Shown here: positions 10,855-20,385 of the stretch, piece after piece
How positions within the stretch are numbered: position 1 is the first letter of the stretch
Layout: each line of letters starts with the position of its first letter
Assembly: GCA_014529385.2 (NCBI GenBank)
Contig: CM043957.1
Coordinates: forward strand, 69,641,503-69,705,502
Reading direction: 5' to 3'
Length of the DNA stretch: 64,000 nucleotides
Source: Adiantum capillus-veneris
Taxonomy: Eukaryota; Streptophyta; Polypodiopsida; Polypodiales; Pteridaceae
The notes under the pieces: generated by a model
What the model saw: the letters and a program-made list of their open reading frames with translations, nothing else
What the model was told of the DNA's origin: nothing
Database searches by the model: none
Translations under genes and position numbers: made by a program

Positions 10855-12800
10855 GTGGAACAGTGGTGAGCATCTGTATAGCAGGGCTACATGTCTACAT
10901 AGATCTTAGCTTGCATGGACACCTTGGTGGATGTGCTCTAGAGGACATCATATTCGAGTCGGACCTTCCTTGGTCCGGGCACCCGGGCACTCTTAGACCG
11001 CCCACCGATGGGCGCCAATGTGGACACACTGACCGCGGTTCGGGTAGGGCTCATACCACCTTGGCCAGAGAGGTAGCATTGATCATCCAGAGTGTGGCTA
11101 GTCTATGGCCACCCCTTTTAGAGCATTCGGAAGCTACTAGACATCACTTCTTTAGTAGTCGGGGCGATGGTGGATCAGGACCAGGTTGGATCGTCTAGTG
11201 GCCAGCTAGGCAATTGGTGGCCCGACTCACTAGTGGCTTTACTAGGCCACCACTAGTGGATACTTGCAATTGCAAGGGGTCACCTTGGCTAGATATTTCG
11301 AGTTGGATTAGATATGTGTGGTGGCTGGGCGACTCCCCTAGCTTGTGGATATATACAAATCACGTGGAAAACATATATGGACAGGCTTGAGAGAGTCTAG
11401 CCAGAGTTCTGGAGTCTAGTCCCTAGTCTTGTACACTATTGTGCACTAGTCTTGGAGCACTTCACCTTGGTGGTCTGTAGTCGGCCTGTGAGCCTTGAAG
11501 TTGTGTTGTCTAGTCATATTGTGGTTTTTGCCTAGTTACATTGTGGTTTTCAGTTGTACTTGCACCATTGCACCTCAACTTCGATATCCCCATTGTACCT
11601 TGTGTAGTCGTGGTTTGAGCAGAGTTGGTCGCAACCAAACTATAGTCTTGTGTGGTCATTTGATTATATACACGATGCTGCCTTGGAGGGCTTGTGGCTA
11701 TTGTCAGTTTTTGTTCATTGTTTATTCCAGTTCTATTTTCAGGTCATTGCACTATTGTCTGTAGATTTAAGATAGCTTGTGAGTCTGCATGCATACTACA
11801 TCCAGAGCACCCCACTGCTAGAGAGCACTGTGTGCACCATTTCCGTCTACAAATTGAAATAATGCACTTATGTGTAAGTAGAAGTCAACCTTAATTTCTA
11901 TTTTTAGATAAAATCAAGTTACATGTTCTATTTTGAAACAAACACACAAGATAAAGTAATCTCAAAATCATGCGTTGCACACGTAGCTTTTCTAGCATTA
12001 ATGATGCTTCAGAGACTTTAGGAAAAAAGTCCTTGTGTTAGATGGAATCTTTCTTTTGTATTATTTCAGTTGTGAACTTCATATTTGGTTTTTAATTTTA
12101 TTGTAGAATGAGTGCATTTTTTATTTTCATTGTGATTATTGAGATCAAAATCTTGTTGAAAGTGTTTGGGAAAGACAAAGAAGCTAACAGCAGCAAAAAA
12201 CTTCATAACCTCAGAGAGGTTAGGCATTAATGTGCTATCTTCCCAAAGGGGTTCTACAAAATCATACATTCCATACCAGTGATTCTTATTCGTGTTGTTC
12301 CTCAATTCAATGTTGTACTCAATTATAGAACAAGTGTATCCAAGAATCTAAAAAACAAGTTAAAAAACCCAAAAAAAGATTAAGCTACTCATCATAATAT
12401 TGTGAAAAAAAGACACCAAGAAGGTAAGTGGAATCAACAACAAAAATTACTAACAGAACTAAAAGAGGCCTCTGAGAGTGTTCTCTCTCAATGAGACAAG
12501 CAAGAGCATGATGACAATGTGAAATCAATTGTCGCATTATTCAAAGGGAAAACCTCGGTCAAATATTTCTCAGACGATGCATTGAGTACCCATCAAAGGG
12601 TGAACCTCATGTATAACAACTTTCAATTGGCGGACAAACCTCATCATTTATTTACTAGTGAATAAAATGCCAAACAATGAACCTCAAGTATGATATACCA
12701 TGTTAGATTAGTTAAAGAGAAAACCTCAAGTAAAAGCTTTCGGTTTTTACAACTTTGATATGCTTTCAAGATATTAGTATAAGAGTGAAAAAATCCCTTT
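10855..12800. other. No gene recognised
   Basis: 10855-11480 is relatively GC-rich with an inverted CCACTAGTGG-type repeat around 11230-11260. 12540-12740 has several AACCTCA repeats. Short open frames show no domains. The segment ends at the TTT target site of the CACTA element. Confidence 0.4.
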
Positions 12801-13040
12801 CACTACACACCTCGCAAAAATCGACATGGATACGAACGACTCAAAGCTAGTTTTAAAACTAAAATGCGTTGAAATTAGCATCGAAATAAACGTCGATATT
12901 GTGTCATTGGTATATGCATCGGTATATTTATCGTCGGAATAAGCACTAAAAAGAACGCCAGAAAGACCGCCTATATATGCACCGATATAATGTTTTATTA
13001 TACCAACGTCTATTCCGCGATGTATACCAACGTCTGTACC
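12801..13040 (+). repeat. CACTA left terminus and subterminal repeats
   Basis: Terminal CACTAC is followed by a cluster of short motifs in both orientations: ATCGGTATA, GCACCGATATA and two TATACCAACGTCT copies. In known En/Spm elements such subterminal motifs bind the element's own DNA-binding protein; that role here is inference. Confidence 0.7.
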
Positions 13041-13254
13041 GACGATAAAACCTGCAAAAAAATTTGGGCAGAGAGGGCTGGGAACTAATGCTGCATGTAC
13101 TGCAGCAACAAAAAATAGCCCTCTCTACCCAAAGGAAGAGTACACAAGCAACCACACTTCACCTATAGCTCGATGCTAAAGAGTGAGTGTATACAGATTA
13201 GCAAAATTGTAAGAAGAACAAAACCACAAAATCAACAGCTTAATCATGACAAGT

Positions 13255-13860
13255 TCCCAAAATCATAACCATAACGTCGACTCCCAAACCATAGACACTG
13301 AAGATTTTATAGCCATAATTAAGATATGATTCAAAAACTGCAAAACCATAAACATAGCCCACTTGCCATACCATAACCATAACCATAACTTGCTTGTCAT
13401 ACCATAACCATAACAACCATACCATCATTGCAAAACCATAACCATAACCATAACCATAACCATAACCATAGTCTGATTGCCAAACCATAACCATAACATG
13501 ATTTCCATACCATCATTGCAAAATCATAACCATAATTTGATTGCCAAAACCTAACCATACCATGATTTCCATACCATCATTGTAAAACCATAACCATAAT
13601 TTGATTGCCAAACCATGACCATAACCTCTGTGCCATACCATAACCATAACCTCGTGGCCATACCATAGTGCAAAACCATAACCATAATTTGATTGCCAAA
13701 CCATGACCATAACCTCTGTGCCATACCATAACCATAACCTCATGGCCATACCATAGTGCAAAACCATAACCATATCATAACCATAACCATAATCTCTATG
13801 CCATACCATAATTGCAAAATCATCATCGCAAACAGAATGCAAAACCATAAACATAAGCAT
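13255..13860. repeat. (CCATAA/TTATGG)n minisatellite with higher-order units
   Basis: Runs of CCATAA interspersed with TTTGATTGCCAAACCATGA and CCTCTGTGCCATACC blocks. One higher-order unit of about 85 bp is almost perfectly repeated at roughly 13593-13677 and 13678-13763. Because 6 is a multiple of 3 the minus strand stays open (Gly-Tyr/Met-Val repeats); these frames are artefacts. The unit is not the plant telomere repeat. Confidence 0.9.
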
Positions 13861-14157
13861 GAAATTGTACATGTATACAATGAATGAGTAAGACTGTACC
13901 AAGAAGACCACAACTACAAAAAAAAAAACATATATGGAGGATGTCACCCTCATGGTAATGCCTCTCAGTCAATGGCATCTCCCTCCTCCTGCAGCAGCAG
14001 CTGGGTCAAAAGGGCCACAAGCCCATGCTTGTACCCATACTTCTCGTCTTGGCGTGTCGGAGGGCGCTTCACGGCAACTTCTTGCAGAATTATGGTTTAA
14101 TCATGAGATAAATCTTAAAATAACATATACTTTTTTGACAATTTAAAGCATAAGTAT
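13861..14157. other. CACTA internal sequence left of element A
   Basis: Contains a GC-rich block (13955-14090) that reads open on the minus strand for about 40 codons, possibly part of the CACTA coding region, but it is not recognisable. Ends with the GTAT target site at 14154-14157. Confidence 0.4.
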
Positions 14158-16801
14158 TGATAGCCGTTTTTTCGGCTCTTTGTAATTGCCACAGTGAGTT
14201 ACCTCACCCTACCAAAATCACCCAAACACTGTGGCTATCCCTACCATTTCACTGTACATAGGCGTGCGTGAGTCACGGGACTTTTCCCATATCTTCTTAA
14301 AAACCCTCAGCTAGCTAGTCATTGGGCTAGGTGAGCCCAAAAAAAGAAAAGAAAAAAAAAAGTATATTATGGCCTCTTTGTGTGTAAATATTTCATTGTA
14401 TATATGGCCTAAATATAGGGATTTTTTATAATTATTTTGGTATTTTATTTAAATATTTCTACTTAGGCGTGTGTTTTATTAAACCTATGTACACCTTCTT
14501 TCATCCTCTTACACCATAACTATATTTTTTTGCCAATATGTACATACTCTAACCTCATATTTTTCCTTTATACAAATCACTCCCACATTTTCACCCTCAC
14601 CCTCGTGAAAACAAAAAATTGATTTCTACTCATTGGTTACTTTTATTATATTATTTACTTGCATACCTTTTCCTCTTTCACCCAAAATAATTCAAGGAGG
14701 GACCATATCATATGATTCCAATATCTTTCCATATCCATAACTCCTCCATATTTTTATTATTATTTTTACTCATTATTCTAACACCATGTGCTCATTGAGC
14801 TAAAGTCCATGAATAGTCCATACACTAGTCCCACCATGTATATATTTCTTATTTCACCAATAATCCTCCTCCATGCATGGGTCAAGGGCAACTTGAATGC
14901 TTTGTATTATAATATGACAAAGGAGGGCTCACTCTTGGATGCATTGTACAAATTCAACAAAGGAGGGCCACTAAAAGACTTTTGCAGGCATAAAAAAATA
15001 GGCTTTTTGGTGAGAATTTTGGCACCTATCTCCACTCTGAATTTGAGCGGTGGTCAAAAGAGAAATGTAGCCCACGCTCTGAATAATCACCCCAAATTTT
15101 TCATGATTTTTGGAGCTACCAGCTGTGAGCTATGATTTTTTAGTGGACCCCAGTTTTCCCATGCTATGCAGCCACACTCTCTCTTCCACTTTATCATTTT
15201 CCTCTTTCACACACACTTCTCCACTCATCATCCCCATCTCTCTCACCACTCCTCTCTGCACACTACTCACCTTCTCCTCAACCTTGAAGAATAAGAGAAA
15301 CCATGGTGAACTCATACCTCCCACACACAATTCCATTCCAAAATTGACCACCTAGTCTCATTTTTCCTCCTCCAAATTACCCATATCTATAAAAAAACCA
15401 CAAAATTCAGCCTCTTCTCTTAAAAGACAGCATCATGGTGGTTGATTACTCAGCTTCAATTACCTTGTCTCTCAAGGAAGGTCAAGAGTGGAGAAAAAAT
15501 GTACCGTCAAAGCTAGTGGACCGTCAACAAGCGTCAAAATTGGCCCTACTCAAGACACTTGGAGCATCAACCTTGTAAGAAATCCACCTTTTCTTACCTC
15601 TTAAGAGTTTTTCTTCCTTATTTGTATCCTACATGGATACTCCCATTGTAAATATCCAATTCCATTTGTAAATTAATACTAACTCTACTAACACTAACCC
15701 ACTATGAAAAGTCCTATCACCTCCATTTCTCTCCTCTCTCTTTCCCCACCAACTTCTTGATAATTCCAAGCAAAAGAAATTAGATAAATTGCTGAAAATC
15801 TAACCCAACCATGGTTAGAGGAGTAACCCTAGCCTTCAAAATTGCTATAAAAGGAGGGTGTAGCTAGCATAAAAGGGGGGAGCCATAAGCAAGAGCACTA
15901 TGCTATAGCTTGAGAAGCCAAGCTCAACCTCTCTAGAAGGAGCTCTTGAGTGGAAGCTCATTGTCTTATGCATGTGCATGTGTTGTAATAGGGGATTAGC
16001 AAGGGAAATCTATGCCATTGTAAGAGAGAGAGTGATCATTCAATTGAGAGTAGGAAATCTATCATTTCTCCTACTAGTGTAAGCCCAACATTCGCTGAAT
16101 CAAGGAGGGTGGATTTGGACTAAGCTTGGATACTTTGTCTCCCTTCCAACGTGAAGTAATGGACAACAATGATGCGTAAGTGTCTTGGTGTTTTTTTTTG
16201 TTAAGTTCTTGATAGCTTGTCTCTGGTGTTGTCATCAATCTAGCCATAAATCCCACATACTGTAAGAGGGCGACAGGGTGGAGAGGACTCCCCTGGCCTT
16301 AAGACAGTGATTGGGGTGGCTTTTCTTGTGATGTGTTGTGGTGAAATTTACGCAAGCTATGTTGAACAAGTACTAATCTCACTTTGATTTGTCATGACAG
16401 ATTTGTAAGAAGGTATTAATGCAACAAGCACCCCCTCCCCCTTTCTCTCTCTTTCTTAAATATATAGTTGTGTTTGCTTGATCATTGCCGATACGTTTCA
16501 AAGCAGCCCGAGCACTATCTATCTCTCTCTCTCTCTCTCGTGTTTTAGTGTGTGAGAGTATTCCATTGGTGTTAGGGTTAGTGTAAATTCCTTGCTTGTT
16601 TGTGGGTTGCTCTAACGATTCTCCTCTTTTGCGTCCTAGTTCGCTCTTAAACTAGGTGGTGCCCCTTGTGTAGTTGGGATTTGGCGGTGGGTTTGTTGTT
16701 TTGGTTTGTGTTGTGTTGTGCCCCAGCCCCATTGAGCAGCACGGGAGCCTTGAAGGGTGTCTAGAGGCCACTCTTCTTGTTGCCCGCCCCGGACCGCCTC
16801 A
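14158..16801 (+). repeat. 5' LTR of element A
   Basis: Direct repeat of 23390-26054, aligning end to end. Contains poly-A/T tracts in U3 and a short CT microsatellite near its 3' end (16520-16540). Ends CCGCCTCA just before the primer-binding site. Confidence 0.95.
15847..15854 (+). promoter_or_regulatory. LTR TATA box of element A
   Basis: TATAAAAG in GCTATAAAAGGAGGG. The same motif is in the 3' LTR at about 25083. It probably sets the start of the R region a few tens of bases downstream. Confidence 0.6.
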
Positions 16802-16804
16802 AAT

Positions 16805-16820
16805 TGGTGCCCCCACGAGG
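16805..16820 (+). promoter_or_regulatory. Primer-binding site of element A
   Basis: TGGTGCCCCCACGAGG begins three bases after the 5' LTR. The TGG start fits the CCA 3' end of a tRNA primer, and the motif resembles the TTGGCGCCCAC type of Tat elements; the donor tRNA was not determined. Confidence 0.65.
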
Positions 16821-16874
16821 ACGGCTTGTGTATTTTTGTGTAGAATCAACCTTTAGCATAGTCAAGTAGTTTGC

Positions 16875-17087
16875 ATGAATCACGAAGATTTGTATGATCC
16901 CTTCATTCCCATTGCAAGGCAAAAGGTACACATAATTGTTAGTACTAAGTTGCAATTTCAACGTGTCATTCGTAGAATTTTAGGTCCTCTTAGGTTGGCC
17001 GAGATAAACGCTTCAGTAAATCCTTTTATTTTGCCTCTCATTAGGTACGACCTTAGTTTGGACGTCTATATTTTTGTTTTGTTTTAA
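16875..17087 (+). CDS. Element A small ORF 1a
   Basis: A 70-codon frame with its own ATG, starting 74 bp after the 5' LTR. The protein (MNHEDLYDPFIPIARQKVHI start) has a basic middle and a hydrophobic end, DVYIFVLF. It is clearly related to ORF 1b downstream; both share a C-terminal pattern of NP-ILPLI-Y then DV-IF-LF. No known domain recognised. It could be a separate peptide, an upstream ORF of the long leader, or an exon. Confidence 0.45.
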   Translation: MNHEDLYDPFIPIARQKVHIIVSTKLQFQRVIRRILGPLRLAEINASVNPFILPLIRYDLSLDVYIFVLF

Positions 17088-17108
17088 GCATTAGGACATG
17101 CATAGGCC

Positions 17109-17327
17109 ATGGATAATGGCCCAGGAATAGAGGTTTTTCCCTTTCATTTTACTCCACACATTAGAATAAACGTTGCAATTAGTAGAAAGATCCATTTTCA
17201 ACAACGAATGGTGTTCATGTTTGGTGCCCAAAGAGCAGGAGAAATTCTTGCATCACCAAACCCTGTCATTCTACCTCTCATCAACTACCACACTTCTTTT
17301 GATGTACATGTGTTCATTTTATTTTAA
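17109..17327 (+). CDS. Element A small ORF 1b (paralogue of 1a)
   Basis: A 72-codon ATG frame beginning 21 bp after ORF 1a. Residues 35-72 align with ORF 1a without gaps (AGEILASPNPVILPLI versus LAEINASVNPFILPLI, then DVHVFILF versus DVYIFVLF), while the DNA has diverged. This points to an old tandem duplication kept open. Function unknown. Confidence 0.45.
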   Translation: MDNGPGIEVFPFHFTPHIRINVAISRKIHFQQRMVFMFGAQRAGEILASPNPVILPLINYHTSFDVHVFILF

Positions 17328-17357
17328 AATGAAGTGCAGCCCGGCAAAGTAGTGTGT

Positions 17358-17909
17358 ATGTTTGTTTTTTCTTTGTCCAAGTTGTTACAAGAAACAAAAA
17401 AAACGATCATTTGTTCTAACTGGGAATGTGTGTGCAGTGAAAGTTCAATCCTTAGAGATCTAGCTCTATTACCAATTGAGTTGCAGGAGCAAGTAGTAAG
17501 GCGTCTCCCTCATAACAAGAGGGTGGTGAAGTTAAGACGGAAGGTCCTACGCGTGGATTCCATTTTCCTCTTGTTGTTGGGCACTAAGGAAGACCGCGCA
17601 TTCATCCAACTAGTGTGTGCCCTAAGATTGGTAAATAGAGTGAAATTTGGCGTTTGGCGAGTGCATTTCACCATTGAGGAAGACTCTTCAGGAAACTTGC
17701 GGCCAGAGTTCATGCTTCATAGACTCACATTTGGTGAATTTTTCCCTCATTTGCGTCTTATTAATAGTCTTCCTTTCGCTTTCAACAAAGGAGATAGGGA
17801 GCTATTCAGAGCTTGTCTTAATAAAGAGAGCATAGAGAAGATTGCAAATTTGTATAAATTCTCATCCTTCTCTACTTTCTATGACACTTTGTTCATAGAG
17901 ACATTGTAA
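17358..17909 (+). CDS. Element A ORF 2a, unknown protein
   Basis: The first ATG is at 17358, although the frame is open from 17334. About 183 residues. An LLPIELQEQVVRRLPHNKRV segment loosely resembles an F-box start (LP-x-EL-x-x-I-x-RLP), then FIQLVCALRLVNRVKFGVW and HRLTFGEFFPHLRLINSLPF. It is paralogous to ORF 2b. A GTAAAT at 17906 could act as a splice donor joining 2a to 2b in frame; a candidate acceptor (TGTGTGTGCAG) precedes the conserved part at about 17435. Located between LTR and gag, where some Tat/Ogre elements carry an extra ORF of unknown role. Confidence 0.5.
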   Translation: MFVFSLSKLLQETKKTIICSNWECVCSESSILRDLALLPIELQEQVVRRLPHNKRVVKLRRKVLRVDSIFLLLLGTKEDRAFIQLVCALRLVNRVKFGVWRVHFTIEEDSSGNLRPEFMLHRLTFGEFFPHLRLINSLPFAFNKGDRELFRACLNKESIEKIANLYKFSSFSTFYDTLFIETL

Positions 17910-17955
17910 ATCTCTTTATGCTTTTGAATGATTTAACCATAATCCTAAGGAGTTT

Positions 17956-18414
17956 TTGTCCAGGAATTTTGTAGCACAAGTGGAGTCTTTAAATCTTGCA
18001 AACTTGATTGGACTTGATGAGGATGTTCTTTATGAAATTGTGAGAAGGTTGCCTCACTCCGACTGTGTGGAACTCGAAGGAAAGGAGCTCCTAGTCAATT
18101 GCTACTTTCTCACGGCCTTCGACGAGCATGAAGATCTAGTTTTTATACAAACCGCTTGTGCATTGGGAATTGTAGAGCAAGTGCAATTTATCACTTGGGA
18201 CGTGGTTGCTCTTTTGGATCCAGAAAATGAAGTTCTAGAGATTTCTGTTTATCGCCTTAGCTTTGAAGAATTTCAACCCTTCTTAGAGCTCATCAATAGT
18301 CTACCCTTTTGTTTTGATCAAACAAATCGAGACCTTATTGAAGCTTGGATAGCTGAAGAAGAAAACCTAGAGTGGTATTTTCTCACTTCTTCATTTGCAG
18401 GCGAGTGGTTCTAG
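17956..18414 (+). CDS. Element A ORF 2b (paralogue of 2a)
   Basis: Open for about 150 codons but without a good ATG at its start. The boundary TTTTTGTCCAG|G at 17963 looks like a splice acceptor. Shared with 2a in order: IVRRLPH, FIQTACALGIVEQVQFITW, YRLSFEEFQPFLELINSLPF, then a R-L-x-A motif. The protein is more acidic than 2a and ends FAGEWF, 49 bp before the gag ATG. Conserved spacing of motifs suggests purifying selection after duplication. Function unknown; F-box-like resemblance is weak. Confidence 0.5.
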   Translation: MSRNFVAQVESLNLANLIGLDEDVLYEIVRRLPHSDCVELEGKELLVNCYFLTAFDEHEDLVFIQTACALGIVEQVQFITWDVVALLDPENEVLEISVYRLSFEEFQPFLELINSLPFCFDQTNRDLIEAWIAEEENLEWYFLTSSFAGEWF

Positions 18415-18463
18415 ATCTCTATTGTATCCCTTATTGTAACTCGTGTTGTAATCTTTCATAATA

Positions 18464-20383
18464 ATGGAGAGCCAACGCCAAATGTCTGGATATCCTCTTT
18501 TCTTTGGAGAGCCTGGAGAGGATGCAGAATTATTTTTAGCAAATTTCAAGATGTCTTGCCGTATCAAGAGGATAGTAACCGATCAAGAACGTGTAGAAAT
18601 GTTTGAGGTGGTCCTTAGGAAAGATGCTAGTACTTGGTTTGACTCTTTGCCTGAGGAAGTTAAGGGGAATTACACAGAAGTTTTGAATCGTTTTAAGAGA
18701 TACTTCTTTGATCCCCAAAACACTCAAAAACTATGGCAAGACATTGTTTCTCATAAGCAAAAAGACTTAGATGACTACTACTTGTACAAGCAAGAGTTTC
18801 TACGTCTTTGGGCTCTATGGATACGAAATGTTGCTAACCCTGGTGATGGTGCAGAATTTTTAAAGAAGGAGAGGTTCATAGCCGGACTCTTTCCTGACCT
18901 TAAGGTAAAAGTTGAGGCGGGTGCACCTGCTACTTTTGATGCAGCTGAAACTAGGGCTGCTGAGAAGTATAGGAAACTCAAGTGCTTAAGGGGAGAGGTT
19001 CCAATAGAAGGTCTTAGACCCAAAGGTAAGTCACAAGCATCAACATCGAGGGAGCTTCCTGAGGTAACGGCGGAAGTAATTGAGAAGTTAAACGAATCTT
19101 TAAGCAGCCTGTCAATTCACCTTGCACAAGCTGTAGGTCCAAAGGGACAAGCAAAGAAGTCTGAAGAGCGAGATCCACGACCTAGGAGAGTCTTGCAATG
19201 TTGGAATTGCGGAGAGTCTGGACATGGGATGTATAATTGTCCTTGGCCCCGTGGGGAGCCAGGGAGGCCTAACTTGAATTACCCAGTGATGAATGCAGGT
19301 GAAGGAACTGGTCAACAACCAAGGCTTCTACAAAGGCCAAATGGACCAAGACCACCTCCACAAGGGGTAGAAGGAGTTCCACCTTTGCCAGATCCAAATG
19401 TGCATGTGGTAGAGGTGACAAATTCAAATGAGGTTGACATGGAAGCCAATGGAATTAAGCGTGGCCGAGGAAAAGGTAAAGAGAAAGAAGGAGTCACATC
19501 ACAGAGTGACCATGGACAAGGCAAGAAGGCAAAGGAAACCAAGGAAACCAAGAGGACTCGACGTCGTATCAACCTCCAAGACTTCCCTCTTGGACATGGT
19601 ATGGCTCCGTACAACTTGTTGGAAGACATGAGAGGTAAGGGTCCTGATATTTCATGGCCTCAATTTCTTGCATTATGTCCACAAGTTAGGAGGGATTTAA
19701 CAAGGGCAGTTAGCACTAGGAGAAAGGTAAAAGAGAGTGTGCCTGTTGTAAAAATTGCACAAGCTGAAATGAATGAGGACATTACACCGGTGCTAGACTG
19801 TTACATCAAAGGGAGATTGGTTAGGAAAGGTCTAGTGGATGGGGGTGCACAAATTTGCATCATGACAGAGGGACTCATGCAAAAACTAGGCATGCACATC
19901 CATGAGACACCTGAAATTAGGGTCAAGATGGCAAACAATAGCAAGGCTAGGTGCGTAGGCATTTGTAAAAATGTTTTTGTGGAGGCCTTTGGCATTAAGA
20001 AGGCAGTGGATTTCTATGTCATGTCTACCAAGGGAAATGGTTACCCATTTATCCTAGGAAGACCATGGCTAATGAAAATGCGAGCTTTGCAGGATTGGGA
20101 GAGTGGAAAGCTAATTTGTAGGAATGACAATCACAAGAAGGTTGTCTTTGACATGAAGGAGCAACGCCAAGAGGAGCTCCATGAAGAATCATCTCAAAGT
20201 GAGACGGAAGAAGGTTGGACCGATAGCACTTCAGAAGAAGAAAGTAGCGGCAGCATTACTGAAGAGGAGTCTTCCATCGAAGTCATGGGGGTAAGGTTTA
20301 AGCCAAGCAACCAAGAGACCTCTTGTCAAGGCTTGGAGGAGGTAGGTCCTCAAGAGAACGAAGGTGATCAAGATGAAGGGTAA
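18464..20383 (+). CDS. Element A Gag-protease polyprotein
   Basis: Intact 639-residue ORF from a clear ATG. Retrotransposon gag (capsid) domain at about residues 15-150 (ELFLANFKMSCRIKR, ASTWFDSL, LDDYYLYKQEFLRLW). CCHC zinc knuckle at 246-259 (CWNCGESGHGMYNC). A Pro-rich and then a Lys/Arg-rich linker follows. The aspartic protease has its active site at about 457-463 (LVDGGAQ, the DGG variant seen in Tat-type elements) and flap/end motif FILGRPWL. The C-terminus is very acidic (EEESSGSITEEESS). The stop TAA overlaps the start of the RT-homologous frame, which lies in a different register. Confidence 0.9.
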   Translation: MESQRQMSGYPLFFGEPGEDAELFLANFKMSCRIKRIVTDQERVEMFEVVLRKDASTWFDSLPEEVKGNYTEVLNRFKRYFFDPQNTQKLWQDIVSHKQKDLDDYYLYKQEFLRLWALWIRNVANPGDGAEFLKKERFIAGLFPDLKVKVEAGAPATFDAAETRAAEKYRKLKCLRGEVPIEGLRPKGKSQASTSRELPEVTAEVIEKLNESLSSLSIHLAQAVGPKGQAKKSEERDPRPRRVLQCWNCGESGHGMYNCPWPRGEPGRPNLNYPVMNAGEGTGQQPRLLQRPNGPRPPPQGVEGVPPLPDPNVHVVEVTNSNEVDMEANGIKRGRGKGKEKEGVTSQSDHGQGKKAKETKETKRTRRRINLQDFPLGHGMAPYNLLEDMRGKGPDISWPQFLALCPQVRRDLTRAVSTRRKVKESVPVVKIAQAEMNEDITPVLDCYIKGRLVRKGLVDGGAQICIMTEGLMQKLGMHIHETPEIRVKMANNSKARCVGICKNVFVEAFGIKKAVDFYVMSTKGNGYPFILGRPWLMKMRALQDWESGKLICRNDNHKKVVFDMKEQRQEELHEESSQSETEEGWTDSTSEEESSGSITEEESSIEVMGVRFKPSNQETSCQGLEEVGPQENEGDQDEG

Positions 20384-20385
20384 AT

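Noticed and set aside
13255-13860. Interstitial telomere
   Set aside because: The unit is CCATAA, not the plant CCCTAAA repeat; the array also has a complex higher-order structure.
13240-13953. Minus-strand Gly-Tyr/Met-Val frames of 84 and 146 codons
   Set aside because: Translation of the TTATGG repeat array, whose period is a multiple of 3.
15110-15355. Short frames inside the LTR of element A, repeated at 24353-24593
   Set aside because: Present in both LTRs, overlapping on both strands, with no domains; LTR sequence rather than genes.
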